A DNA stretch of 12,789 bases from Gammaproteobacteria bacterium (GTDB taxonomy: Bacteria > Pseudomonadota > Gammaproteobacteria > J044): contig RFHG01000020.1 in the NCBI GenBank assembly GCA_003696465.1, forward strand, positions 1 to 12,789. The letters run 5' to 3'. The position numbers and the translations under genes are program-made. This document shows, in pieces, positions 7,062 to 12,789 of the stretch; the stretch's first letter is position 1; each line of letters begins with the position of its first letter. The notes under the pieces were generated by a model. That model searched no databases. It saw nothing but the letters and a program-made list of their open reading frames with translations, and had not been told where the DNA came from.

Positions 7062-8074
7062 TCGAAATCCGGGTGAACGGCCGCCGATTCAGTGGCTGGA
7101 CAGGCGTGCGCGTCAGCCGCACGATCGAACGCCTGTCCGGCGCGTTCGAACTGAGCATGACCAGCCGTGATCCGGTTGATGTGCCGATCGCCGCCGGGGA
7201 TCTGTGTCAGATCCTGATCGATGGCCAGCAGCTTCTGGCCGGCGCGGTGGACGATCGCGTCGTGCGCTACGATGCCGGCGAACACACGGTCGCCATTGCT
7301 GGCCGCGATGCGACGGCGGATCTGGTGGACTGTTCTGCCGAGACCCGCCAGTTCCGGAATCTCGGGCTTGATGCGATCGCCCGGGAGATTTGCAAGCCCT
7401 TTTCCATCCAGGTGCTGGTCGATGCCGATGTAGGCAAGCCGTTCGCGTCGGTGCAGCCGGAGCCGGGCCAGACCTGCCATGAGTTTCTGGCCACGCTGGC
7501 GGCGCATCGCGGCGTGCTGCTGGCTGCCGATGACCTCGGCAACCTGCGCATCACGCGCCCGGGCCGCACTCGTTCCCCGGGCACCATCGAGTTCGGGGGC
7601 AACGTGCTGGCCTGCAACACATCCATTTCGATGCGAGACAGGTTCAGCGAATACACGGCCCTGCACCAGGGGGTGCAATCGGATGCCTTCAACGGCACGG
7701 TCGCAACCCAGGCCAGTGGCCGGGCAAAGGATCCGGTCGTGCCGCGCCCGCGCCCCCTGACGGTGCTGGCGGAGGATGGCCAGGATCTGGCTGCGCGCGC
7801 GGCCAACGAACGCAATGTACGCGCCGGCCGGGGTGAGCGCACGACCTATACGGTGTCGGGGTGGCATGCGGCTGCTGACGCGCTCTGGCAGCCGAACACC
7901 ATCGTGGCTGTGACCGATCCACATCAGCACCCGCCGCTGCATCGGGTTGACCGGCTGATTGCATCCGTCACCTATCTTTTCGACGAGGATGGCACCCGCA
8001 CGGACCTCGACGTGATGCCGCCAGGTGCCTTCGATCTGCTGGCCGTGCCGGAACCGGCTGGGGTGGCATGGTGA
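7058..8074 (+). CDS. P: Baseplate hub protein, Mu gpP (gp44)-like
   Basis: A 338-residue protein of the gpP / gp44 family, related in fold to T4 gp27 and P2 gpD, forming the trimeric hub that joins tube to spike. It begins IEIRVNGRRFSGWTGVRVSR, the typical opening (V.V.G..F.GW..V...RS.E...G.F). It continues with strands DPVDVPIAAGDLCQILIDGQ and a core GEHTVAIAGRDATADLVDCS at about 70-90, a highly conserved site in the family. Later parts include GVLLAADDLGNLRITRPG and WQPNTIVAVTDP, and the end forms a beta domain (LIASVTYLFDEDGTRTDLDV). The start overlaps the gpN stop (ATGA). Its end overlaps the spike gene. Length and order are normal. Confidence 0.93.
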   Translation: MIEIRVNGRRFSGWTGVRVSRTIERLSGAFELSMTSRDPVDVPIAAGDLCQILIDGQQLLAGAVDDRVVRYDAGEHTVAIAGRDATADLVDCSAETRQFRNLGLDAIAREICKPFSIQVLVDADVGKPFASVQPEPGQTCHEFLATLAAHRGVLLAADDLGNLRITRPGRTRSPGTIEFGGNVLACNTSISMRDRFSEYTALHQGVQSDAFNGTVATQASGRAKDPVVPRPRPLTVLAEDGQDLAARAANERNVRAGRGERTTYTVSGWHAAADALWQPNTIVAVTDPHQHPPLHRVDRLIASVTYLFDEDGTRTDLDVMPPGAFDLLAVPEPAGVAW

Positions 8075-8559
8075 TGCGGACGATCGAGCGCGCGCTTGCG
8101 CCGCTGCGCCGACGGTTGCGGCTGCTTGTCACCCGGGGAGTGATCCGGCGCGTGGATGACGCTGCCGGCCTTCAGCGCGTGCAGCTGACGGCGCTGGCCG
8201 GCGAGACGCTGGATGGGGTGGAACGCATCCAGACCTACGGCCTGACCTCGTTTCCGCATCCACAAGCCGATTGCGTCATCCTGAATGTGGGCGCCAGTCG
8301 GTCGCACCCGATCATCATCGCGGCCGACGACCGTCGCTACCGGCTGCACCTGCAGGCCGGCGAGGTGGCGCTGTACGACGACCTCGGCCAGGTGGTGCGG
8401 CTCGGCCGAGGAGGTATCGTCATCGAGGCACCCCAGGGCCTGACGATCAATGGTGACGCCGTGATCAACGGCGTCCTGAGCAACAATGGGGTTAACCTGA
8501 CAACCCACAGGCATGCCGGCGTGCAGACCGGTGGCGGCGTGACGGCGGGTCCGCAATGA
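8068..8559 (+). CDS. Baseplate spike (central puncturing tip), Mu gp45-like
   Basis: A 163-residue protein of the Mu gp45 spike family, the membrane-piercing trimer below the hub. It has a basic N-terminus (residues 1-28) and an OB-like domain at about 30-95 (GLQRVQLTALAGETLDGVERIQTYG, VILNVGAS). Then come short beta-helix strands (VALYDDLGQVVRL, GGIVIEAPQGLTINGDAVIN). The apex carries THRHAGVQTGGG, where His147 and His149 form an HxH pair. In Mu gp45 and P2 gpV such a site binds an iron ion at the tip. The start may be ATG 8068, GTG 8071 (GTGA overlap) or ATG 8074; the sequence does not decide among them, and all give the same domains. The stop overlaps the gp46-like start (ATGA). Confidence 0.9.
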   Translation: MVMRTIERALAPLRRRLRLLVTRGVIRRVDDAAGLQRVQLTALAGETLDGVERIQTYGLTSFPHPQADCVILNVGASRSHPIIIAADDRRYRLHLQAGEVALYDDLGQVVRLGRGGIVIEAPQGLTINGDAVINGVLSNNGVNLTTHRHAGVQTGGGVTAGPQ

Positions 8560-9842
8560 GCGATATCGCGCTGATCCGCAATGCCGACGGCCTCTGGGAT
8601 ATCGGCCTGGAGGCGCCATCGGTGCACATCCCTCGGCCGATCTCGGTGCCGGGATCGGCCGGCGGCTCCAACGATCTGCCTCCGGCCACATGGCGGCAGG
8701 CGGCCGACTGGGTTCCCTATGTCGGCACGGCCTCGGTGGTGAACGATGCGACTGGCATCGACGGCCAGAGCAACGGCGCCGTCACGATCACTGACACCGC
8801 GACCAACAGTCGGTCGGCGCTGAGGTTGTCCGGCGTGCAGATCGGTCCTGGTTGCCATGTGGCGACAATCGCAGTGGCCAAAAATCAGTCTCTCATCCCT
8901 GGAATGCGTGTGTTGCTGTCCGGGGGGGTGCAACAGATCTACGACGTGTTCCTCGATACCGGCTCCGGGGCCATCAGCGCCGACTCCGCGTCGGCTACGG
9001 TCGAGGATATTGGCGGCTGGTGGCTGGTGAGTGTCGCCGTGGATAACAGCGGCGGCAACACAATGCTTTATCTCGGCCTGTATCCGTCAGCCAGGTCAAC
9101 ATTGAATGGTACAAACCAGGCGTCACTGACCGGCTCCTGCACAGTGGACTGGCCGATGGTGAATGTCGGGCAGGCCACTCGCTCCAGGCTGATTGCGGCC
9201 GGAATGAGCGAGCCGGGCTATCCGTTCGTTGCCGGTGCCGGCCAGTCCGGCGGCGCGCTGGTTGTTGGCGGTCTGGCCGAGTCATCCGTCGGCCTGCTGC
9301 TTGCCGGCCAGCACGTCTCGGTCGGTGGAAGCTTCTACACCCTGACCGCGGATGTGGATTCGGATCAGTTCGGCCGTGCTACCCTGGCGATTGCGCCGGA
9401 CCTCCGGGCGGTGCCGGCGGATCGGACGCCTGTATCGTTTCTGTCCGATTCCATCGAATCCGGTGCCGCAGACCTGGGCGTCGATGCGGGACTGCACACG
9501 GCTGTGGTTCTGAGTCTGATCTGCGACGCCGCCGCCGAAGCTCCGGCCGGTTCGGAACGTCGGGGGTGGTGGGCCGACGCCTACGCCGAGGTCGACGGCG
9601 ACCGCTTCGGCAGTCACGACTGGTTATTGCGGCGAGAAAAGCAGACGTCCGAGGTTCTTCTCAGGGCTGAGGATTCAGCACGCAAGGCGCTTGGATGGAT
9701 GATCGAGGACGGTATCGCGAGCCGCGTGGACGTGGCTGCGGCCTGGTCCGACACCGGCGATCTCGAACGCAAAATCACCGTTGTCCGGCCGGATGCATCG
9801 CAGCTGGAGATTAGCATCGATAACGCCTGGAGGAACACCTGA
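8556..9842 (+). CDS. Baseplate wedge protein, Mu gp46-like, with a large inserted domain
   Basis: A 428-residue protein that is gp46-like at both ends but about three times the normal length. Residues 1-20 (MSDIALIRNADGLWDIGLEA) match the first hairpin of the Mu gp46 family. Residues 303-428 are the rest of that family: GLHTAVVLSLICDAAAE, RRGWWADAYAEVDGDRFGS, WLLRREKQTSEVLLRAEDSA and ALGWMIEDGIASRV. This part helps build the baseplate wedge, as GPW/gp25-type proteins do. The piece between, about 22-302, has no place in ordinary gp46. Residues 40-217 look like a beta-sandwich of the lectin/carbohydrate-binding type (WWLVSVAVD, CTVDWPMVNVGQ). Residues 220-300 (AGAGQSGGALVVGGL...LLLAGQHVSVGGSFYTLTADV) resemble a small beta domain seen in other phage structural proteins. 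The gene is intact. It joins gp45 by ATGA and gp47 by TGATG. The domain assignments of the insert are by eye. Confidence 0.85.
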   Translation: MSDIALIRNADGLWDIGLEAPSVHIPRPISVPGSAGGSNDLPPATWRQAADWVPYVGTASVVNDATGIDGQSNGAVTITDTATNSRSALRLSGVQIGPGCHVATIAVAKNQSLIPGMRVLLSGGVQQIYDVFLDTGSGAISADSASATVEDIGGWWLVSVAVDNSGGNTMLYLGLYPSARSTLNGTNQASLTGSCTVDWPMVNVGQATRSRLIAAGMSEPGYPFVAGAGQSGGALVVGGLAESSVGLLLAGQHVSVGGSFYTLTADVDSDQFGRATLAIAPDLRAVPADRTPVSFLSDSIESGAADLGVDAGLHTAVVLSLICDAAAEAPAGSERRGWWADAYAEVDGDRFGSHDWLLRREKQTSEVLLRAEDSARKALGWMIEDGIASRVDVAAAWSDTGDLERKITVVRPDASQLEISIDNAWRNT

Positions 9843-10897
9843 TGCCATACAATCGTCCCGATCTGCCAACACTTCTGGCCCGCATCAGGGCCGATATCGC
9901 GCAAGCCTTTCCAGGCGCGGATGCCACGCTGCGGCGCTCGGTCTTCGGGGCCCTGGCTGCGGCTCTGGCCGGCCTCGCGCATGGCCTGCACGGCCGGCTG
10001 GACTGGGAGGCCCTGCAGCTGATGCCCGACACGGCGGAATCCGACCGCCTCGATCGCTGGGCCTCGATCTGGGGGGTCACTCGTAAACCACCCGCTGCGG
10101 CTGCGGGCCTCGTGGACTGCACGGGAGACGACGGGGTCCTGATCCCCGCCGGCACGCTCTTCCAGCGTTCCGACGGCATCCAGTTTCTTAGCGAGGCCGA
10201 TGCCATCATCTCCGGTGGCGTGGCATCCGTCAGCGTCAGCGCCGTTGATCCCGGCCTGGCCGGCAACACGGATGCCCTGGCTCATCTCACCCTGGTGAGT
10301 CCGATCGCCGGCGTGGACAGCCAGGCGCTGGTTGCGGCCGGCGGGCTTGGTGGTGGCGCGGATACCGAAACGGATGACGCGCTGCGTGCGCGCTTGCTGG
10401 CGCGCATCCAGGAACCGCCGCATGGTGGTGCGAGCTTCGATTATGTGTCCTGGGCGCTGGAGGTCTCCGGCGTCACCCGCGCCTGGTGCTATCCTCTGGA
10501 GCTGGGTCCCGGCACGGTGAGCGTGCGATTTATGATGGACGATGCCTATGCCGACGGAATCCCGCAGCCGGCGGATGTCGACGCCGTGCAGGCGCACATC
10601 GATGCCGTGCGCCCGGTGACCGCCAGCGTCACCGTCGCGGCGCCGGTGGCCGTGCCGCTTGATTTCACGATCCGGCTCGTGCCCAACGACGCCGCAACCC
10701 AGGCAGCCGTGCAGGCCGAGCTGAAGGATCTGATCCGGCGGGAGGCCGAGCCCGGCGGGACGCTGCTGCTCAGCCATATCCAGGAGGCGATCAGCATCGC
10801 CGCCGGCGAGACCGATCACACGCTCGTCACCCCGACGGCCGACGTGACGCATAACACCGGCGAGATCGCCACGATGGGGACGATCACATGGCAATGA
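9842..10897 (+). CDS. Baseplate assembly protein J-like (Mu gp47)
   Basis: A 351-residue protein of the baseplate J family (Mu gp47, P2 gpJ, T4 gp6-like), a major wedge component. It starts MPYNRPDLPTLLARIRADI. It has the family sequence DTAESDRLDRWASIWGVTRK (residues 63-82), a beta segment GLVDCTGDDGVLIPAGTLFQ (89-108), and the most typical part GADTETDDALRARLLARIQE (172-191) followed by PPHGGASFDYVSWALEVSGV. The C-terminal third is an alpha/beta domain with FTIRLVPND. The start codon overlaps the previous stop by one base (TGATG), and GGAGG at 9829-9833 precedes it by eight bases. Length and order fit the Mu tail well. Confidence 0.94.
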   Translation: MPYNRPDLPTLLARIRADIAQAFPGADATLRRSVFGALAAALAGLAHGLHGRLDWEALQLMPDTAESDRLDRWASIWGVTRKPPAAAAGLVDCTGDDGVLIPAGTLFQRSDGIQFLSEADAIISGGVASVSVSAVDPGLAGNTDALAHLTLVSPIAGVDSQALVAAGGLGGGADTETDDALRARLLARIQEPPHGGASFDYVSWALEVSGVTRAWCYPLELGPGTVSVRFMMDDAYADGIPQPADVDAVQAHIDAVRPVTASVTVAAPVAVPLDFTIRLVPNDAATQAAVQAELKDLIRREAEPGGTLLLSHIQEAISIAAGETDHTLVTPTADVTHNTGEIATMGTITWQ

Positions 10898-11475
10898 CCC
10901 GTGTGGATTACGCCCACCAGTTGCGTCAGCTGCTGCCGCCCAGCGAGGAACTGGATTTTCGCGATGGCTCCAATCTGTCGGCATTGCTTTCCGCGCTGGC
11001 CGGCGAGCCGGCGCTCATCGACGCGCTGATCGAGGCGCTGGCAGAAGAAGCTGATCCACGTACCACCTATGCGCTGCTATCGGATTGGGAGCGCGTGACC
11101 GGACTTCCGGATCCGTGCGCTCCCGCAGCCAGGACGTTGGCCGAGCGGCGAGATGCCCTGCTGGCCAGGCTTACCGGTCGGGGCGGTCAGTCGCGCCAGT
11201 ATTATATCGATCAGGCTGCCTCGCTTGGATACACGATCACGATCGAGGAGTTCCGGCCGCACAATGTCACAATGGGGGTCAATGCGCCGATCGCCGGTAG
11301 CGACTGGGCCTACGCATTCCGCGTCCACGCGCCGGCGTCGACGGTGCGCACGCTGACGGTCAAATCAGGCGTCAACGAACCCTTGCGCAGCTGGGGCGTC
11401 GAGGCGCTCGAATGTTCCATCAACAGCGACAAGCCGGCGCACACCACGGCACTATTCAGTTATGAATCACAATAA
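10888..11475 (+). CDS. Mu gp48-like tail protein (DUF2313)
   Basis: A 195-residue protein of the DUF2313 / YmfQ family, which follows baseplate J in Mu-like phages and has the place of P2 gpI, linking baseplate to fibres. Typical parts are YAHQLRQLLPPSEELDF at the start, EADPRTTYALLSDWERVTGL (about 52-71), LAERRDALLARLTGRGGQSR and YYIDQAASLGYTITIEEFRP. A beta-rich C-terminus has WAYAFRVHAPASTVR and ECSINSDKPAHT. Two starts are possible: ATG 10888 (10-base overlap with gp47, GGGGA seven bases before it) or ATG 10894, which would give the ATGA overlap common here. The role as fibre attachment is by analogy. Confidence 0.92.
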   Translation: MAMTRVDYAHQLRQLLPPSEELDFRDGSNLSALLSALAGEPALIDALIEALAEEADPRTTYALLSDWERVTGLPDPCAPAARTLAERRDALLARLTGRGGQSRQYYIDQAASLGYTITIEEFRPHNVTMGVNAPIAGSDWAYAFRVHAPASTVRTLTVKSGVNEPLRSWGVEALECSINSDKPAHTTALFSYESQ

Positions 11476-11484
11476 GAACGGAGG
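11473..11484 (+). promoter_or_regulatory. Ribosome binding site of the tail fibre gene
   Basis: TAAGAACGGAGG overlaps the gp48 stop and contains GGAGG (11480-11484) nine bases before the fibre ATG at 11494. The same 12 bases precede the sheath gene at 1993-2004. Confidence 0.6.
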
Positions 11485-11493
11485 TTAGTAGAT

Positions 11494-12033
11494 ATGGTAG
11501 ACAGAGTATTTGAGGCGGGCGCGCAGTTGAATCCACCCTCGCCGCCAGCCAGCCCATCAAGCGGATATCCCACCAACGGAGATCCCGTCGTCGGCACGCC
11601 GCCCACAGAGCCCGGCGAATGGTGGTTTCATATGGTCACCGAAGAGCTGCGGGCAATCGTAGCAGCCGCAGGCCTTACGCCTGATCATACTAACGTGACG
11701 CAGCTTCTGGCCGCGCTGCAGAAGCTGGAGGTGGTCGGCAATATCGGACAGAAATCGCTGACGGCGACGGGATACATATTGCTGCCTGGAGGCCTGATTG
11801 TGCAGTGGGGACGGAACAGGTCCACGGCCGGCGCTGCGACTCCGGTTGTTTTTCCGACCGCGTTCCCGAACCAGGCCTTCATCGTGGTGACGAGTCACGG
11901 TAACGTTTCCAGCGTTGACAACAACGCAATCGGAATCAACCTGACCTTGACCGGATTTGATTTATGGGTATTTCGCACAGACGGAACCTCAGGCGATTCT
12001 ATCGCTGCGGATTGGATTGCAATCGGAATTTAA
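11494..12033 (+). CDS. Short tail fibre / receptor-binding protein
   Basis: A 179-residue fibre protein, probably the tail tip that contacts the host surface. The N-terminal part (residues 1-76) has the attachment pattern seen in many prophage fibres: PSSGYPTNGDPVVGTPPTEP, then GEWWFHMVTEELRAIVAAAG and LTPDHTNVTQLLAAL. The C-terminal part (about 88-179) resembles the gp53-like fibre C-terminal domain: GYILLPGGLIVQWGRNRS, VVFPTAFPNQAFIVVTS, and the end ADWIAIGI. The protein is far shorter than Mu gpS, with no long repeated shaft between the two ends. The base composition is less GC-rich than the baseplate genes, which fits frequent exchange of fibre genes. No partner invertase or inverted fibre copy was seen. 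The call as fibre is firm; the receptor is unknown. Confidence 0.88.
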   Translation: MVDRVFEAGAQLNPPSPPASPSSGYPTNGDPVVGTPPTEPGEWWFHMVTEELRAIVAAAGLTPDHTNVTQLLAALQKLEVVGNIGQKSLTATGYILLPGGLIVQWGRNRSTAGAATPVVFPTAFPNQAFIVVTSHGNVSSVDNNAIGINLTLTGFDLWVFRTDGTSGDSIAADWIAIGI

Positions 12034-12039
12034 AGGAGG
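12033..12039 (+). promoter_or_regulatory. Strong ribosome binding site deciding the DUF4376 start
   Basis: AAGGAGG begins in the stop codon of the fibre gene and sits eight bases before ATG 12048. It makes this the start, rather than an in-frame ATG at 11964 that would lie inside the fibre gene. Confidence 0.8.
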
Positions 12040-12047
12040 AGAGGAAA

Positions 12048-12593
12048 ATGATTTTTGCTGAAATTGACGGGAGCGGATGCCCCACAGCTTTCTATGATGA
12101 TCGTGTTCATTCAGCGATTCCGGCGGCCGCCATTAAGATCCCGGAGGCGGATTGGCAGGCTCATCTTTCAGGTAACCTGCGAGCTTGGGACGGAACCGCC
12201 TGGGTTCCGTATTCTCCGCCTTTCGATGCCGCGCTGGCTGCGGAGAATCAGAAGCAGGCGATCAATGCGGCCTGCGCAGCCGAGATCACGGCGGGATTCA
12301 CATCCAGTGCCTTGGGGACTCCTCATGTCTATGACTCAACCCTGGAGGATCAGATCAACCTTCTGGGCGCTGCAATGTCCGGGCAGGACCTGCCGTTCAC
12401 CTGCACGGATCCGGCAACGGGCGTGAAGGCCGAAGTTCTCCATACGTCGGCTCAGCTGCAGCAGGTCTATGCGGACGGGGTGAGCTTCAAGTCCGGGCTG
12501 CTATCAAAAGCCCGGACATTGAAGACTCAGCTGAACCAGTTAGCCGCAGATCCGGCCACGACCCAGGCGGACATCGATGCCGTAGTGTGGTGA
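12048..12593 (+). CDS. DUF4376-containing tail fibre-associated protein
   Basis: A 181-residue protein. The N-terminal part (1-58) is a small domain with FAEIDGSGCPTAFYDD, IPEADWQAHLSGN and LRAWDGTAWVPYSPP, as often found in proteins encoded next to tail fibres. The C-terminal part (about 66-181) is the DUF4376 pattern: QAINAACAAEITAGFTSSAL, DSTLEDQINLLGAAMSG, and a C-terminal helical stretch (LKTQLNQLAADPATTQADID). Such proteins are considered tail fibre parts or fibre-assembly helpers; the sequence here does not decide which. The start is fixed by AAGGAGG at 12033-12039. Two stops in a row (TGA TAG) end it. It is the last intact gene of the tail block in this window. Its base composition is like that of the fibre gene, so the two probably travel as a unit. 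Confidence 0.85.
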   Translation: MIFAEIDGSGCPTAFYDDRVHSAIPAAAIKIPEADWQAHLSGNLRAWDGTAWVPYSPPFDAALAAENQKQAINAACAAEITAGFTSSALGTPHVYDSTLEDQINLLGAAMSGQDLPFTCTDPATGVKAEVLHTSAQLQQVYADGVSFKSGLLSKARTLKTQLNQLAADPATTQADIDAVVW

Positions 12594-12597
12594 TAGC

Positions 12598-12636
12598 GTT
12601 TGCGGTATGTATAATCCACTTGCGCATACCGCAAAC
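12598..12636. repeat. Perfect 12-bp inverted repeat around a TATAAT
   Basis: GTTTGCGGTATG (12598-12609) and CATACCGCAAAC (12625-12636) are exact reverse complements separated by 15 bases. A TATAAT sequence (12610-12615) starts right after the left arm. It lies five bases after the last tail gene. It may be a regulator's operator with a promoter -10 box, or a hairpin at the end of the late message. A good -35 box is not seen at the right distance (GTGGTG at 12587-12592 is poor), and the T-rich GGTTTT after the right arm begins only five bases on, so neither reading is settled. Confidence 0.6.
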
Positions 12637-12717
12637 ACCCGGTTTTCCAATTATATCGCGCGCAACCCCAAACTTTTCGCGCGCGGCATCAAGGATTGGA
12701 GGATGCTCTGGCTGTGA
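12607..12717 (+). pseudogene. Possible truncated small ORF, unrecognised
   Basis: A 36-codon frame starting at ATG 12607, inside the left arm of the inverted repeat. It begins MYNPLAHTANTRFSNYIARN and continues PKLFARGIKDWRMLWL. The sequence is protein-like (basic and aromatic residues, little repetition), and DWRMLW faintly recalls the start of small phage membrane or holin-type proteins. The ribosome site is weak. The last third overlaps the transposase fragment in another frame, so it may be the start of a gene cut by that element, or chance. Function is unknown. Confidence 0.25.
12657..12685. repeat. Short CG-rich inverted repeat next to the transposase remnant
   Basis: CGCGCGC (12657-12663) and GCGCGCG (12679-12685) can pair around a 15-base loop (AACCCCAAACTTTTC). 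The stem is only seven bases and of simple composition, so chance is likely. It ends just before the transposase homology begins. Confidence 0.3.
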
Positions 12718-12789
12718 TGGCGCTTCCGGGCAAATACCGCAGGCGTCTGAAGTCCACCAACATGCAGGAGCGGCTGATTCAGGAACTGC
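12690..12789 (+). pseudogene. IS256-family (Mutator) transposase remnant, 5'-truncated
   Basis: In the frame starting at 12690 the translation reads QGLEDALAVMALP, then GKYRRRLKSTNMQERLIQEL, and runs off the window. This strongly resembles the conserved C-terminal part of IS256-family transposases (G.EDA..V..LP..YRRRLRTTN..ERLN.EIRRR). The part before 12690 in the same frame (to a stop at 12612-12614) is not transposase-like, and the catalytic DDE region is absent. The 5' part of the gene has therefore been lost or replaced at a junction near 12690. The 3' part may continue outside the window. It is the only mobile-element trace here and marks decay or rearrangement at the end of the prophage. 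Confidence 0.75.

Noticed and set aside
8556..9842. Reading the long gp46 gene as two fused or mis-assembled genes
   Set aside because: The frame is continuous, and gp46 sequence occurs on both sides of the insert. An insertion into one gene therefore explains it better than a fusion of neighbours.
9614..10984. Long open frame of 456 codons on the minus strand
   Set aside because: It lies antisense to gp46 and baseplate J, which have clear family matches. Its translation is rich in Arg, Gly and His with no recognisable domain, as is usual for shadow frames in GC-rich DNA.
11964..12047. Upstream ATG for the DUF4376 gene
   Set aside because: It would overlap the fibre gene by 70 bases and adds 28 Arg/Cys-rich residues unlike the family, while AAGGAGG at 12033-12039 points to ATG 12048.
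1..12789. CRISPR array, tRNA, rRNA, toxin-antitoxin or defence genes
   Set aside because: No regularly spaced repeats, cloverleaf-like segments or such gene families were recognised on either strand. All space is taken by tail genes and the short right-end stretch.

Overview
The window is the late tail-morphogenesis block of a Mu-like (transposable, contractile-tailed) prophage. All genes lie on the + strand, in the same order as phage Mu from the end of the major head gene T to the baseplate genes. The DNA is GC-rich (roughly 60-65% by eye), and the protein families fit a prophage of a high-GC proteobacterium. The host genus cannot be read from the sequence. No host gene is present, so 'prophage' rather than free phage is an inference, supported only by a transposase remnant at the right edge.

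Layout. 1-426 is the 3' end of the major capsid gene (gpT). It is followed by a strong GC hairpin, a gp35/HI1506-like protein (492-827), a second hairpin, and the head-tail connector pair gp36 (878-1300) and gp37 (1302-1850). A 55-codon gp38-like gene (1847-2014) links these to the contractile organelle: sheath gpL (2011-3471), tube gpM (3482-3844), the tail assembly chaperone gp41 with a frameshifted extension (3841-4206 / 3841-4315), and the tape measure protein (4312-5877). The baseplate follows: gpN (5874-7061), hub gpP (7058-8074), spike gp45 (8068-8559), a greatly enlarged gp46 (8556-9842), the baseplate J-like gp47 (9842-10897) and gp48/DUF2313 (10888-11475). The block ends with a short tail fibre gene (11494-12033) and a DUF4376 protein (12048-12593), both less GC-rich than the rest. 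From 12594 there is a 12-bp perfect inverted repeat, a doubtful small ORF, and the C-terminal part of an IS256-family (Mutator-type) transposase that runs off the window.

The genes are tightly packed, and most junctions from gp37 to gp48 are 4-base ATGA/GTGA or TGATG overlaps. This suggests one late polycistronic mRNA with translational coupling. Together the products would build a contractile tail: tube and sheath assembled around the tape measure with the help of the gp41 pair, on a baseplate of N, P, gp45, gp46, gp47 and gp48, carrying a short receptor-binding fibre.

The two most notable points are: (1) the gp46 baseplate protein is about three times the usual family length because roughly 280 residues are inserted near its N-terminus, apparently a lectin/carbohydrate-binding-like domain followed by a small beta domain; and (2) a run of five G followed by CGA in the gp41 gene fits exactly a Mu-type -2 programmed ribosomal frameshift. 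The shifted frame ends in an ATGA overlap with the tape measure start. No RNA gene, CRISPR array or complete mobile element was seen, and no stretch over 300 bases lacks a gene.
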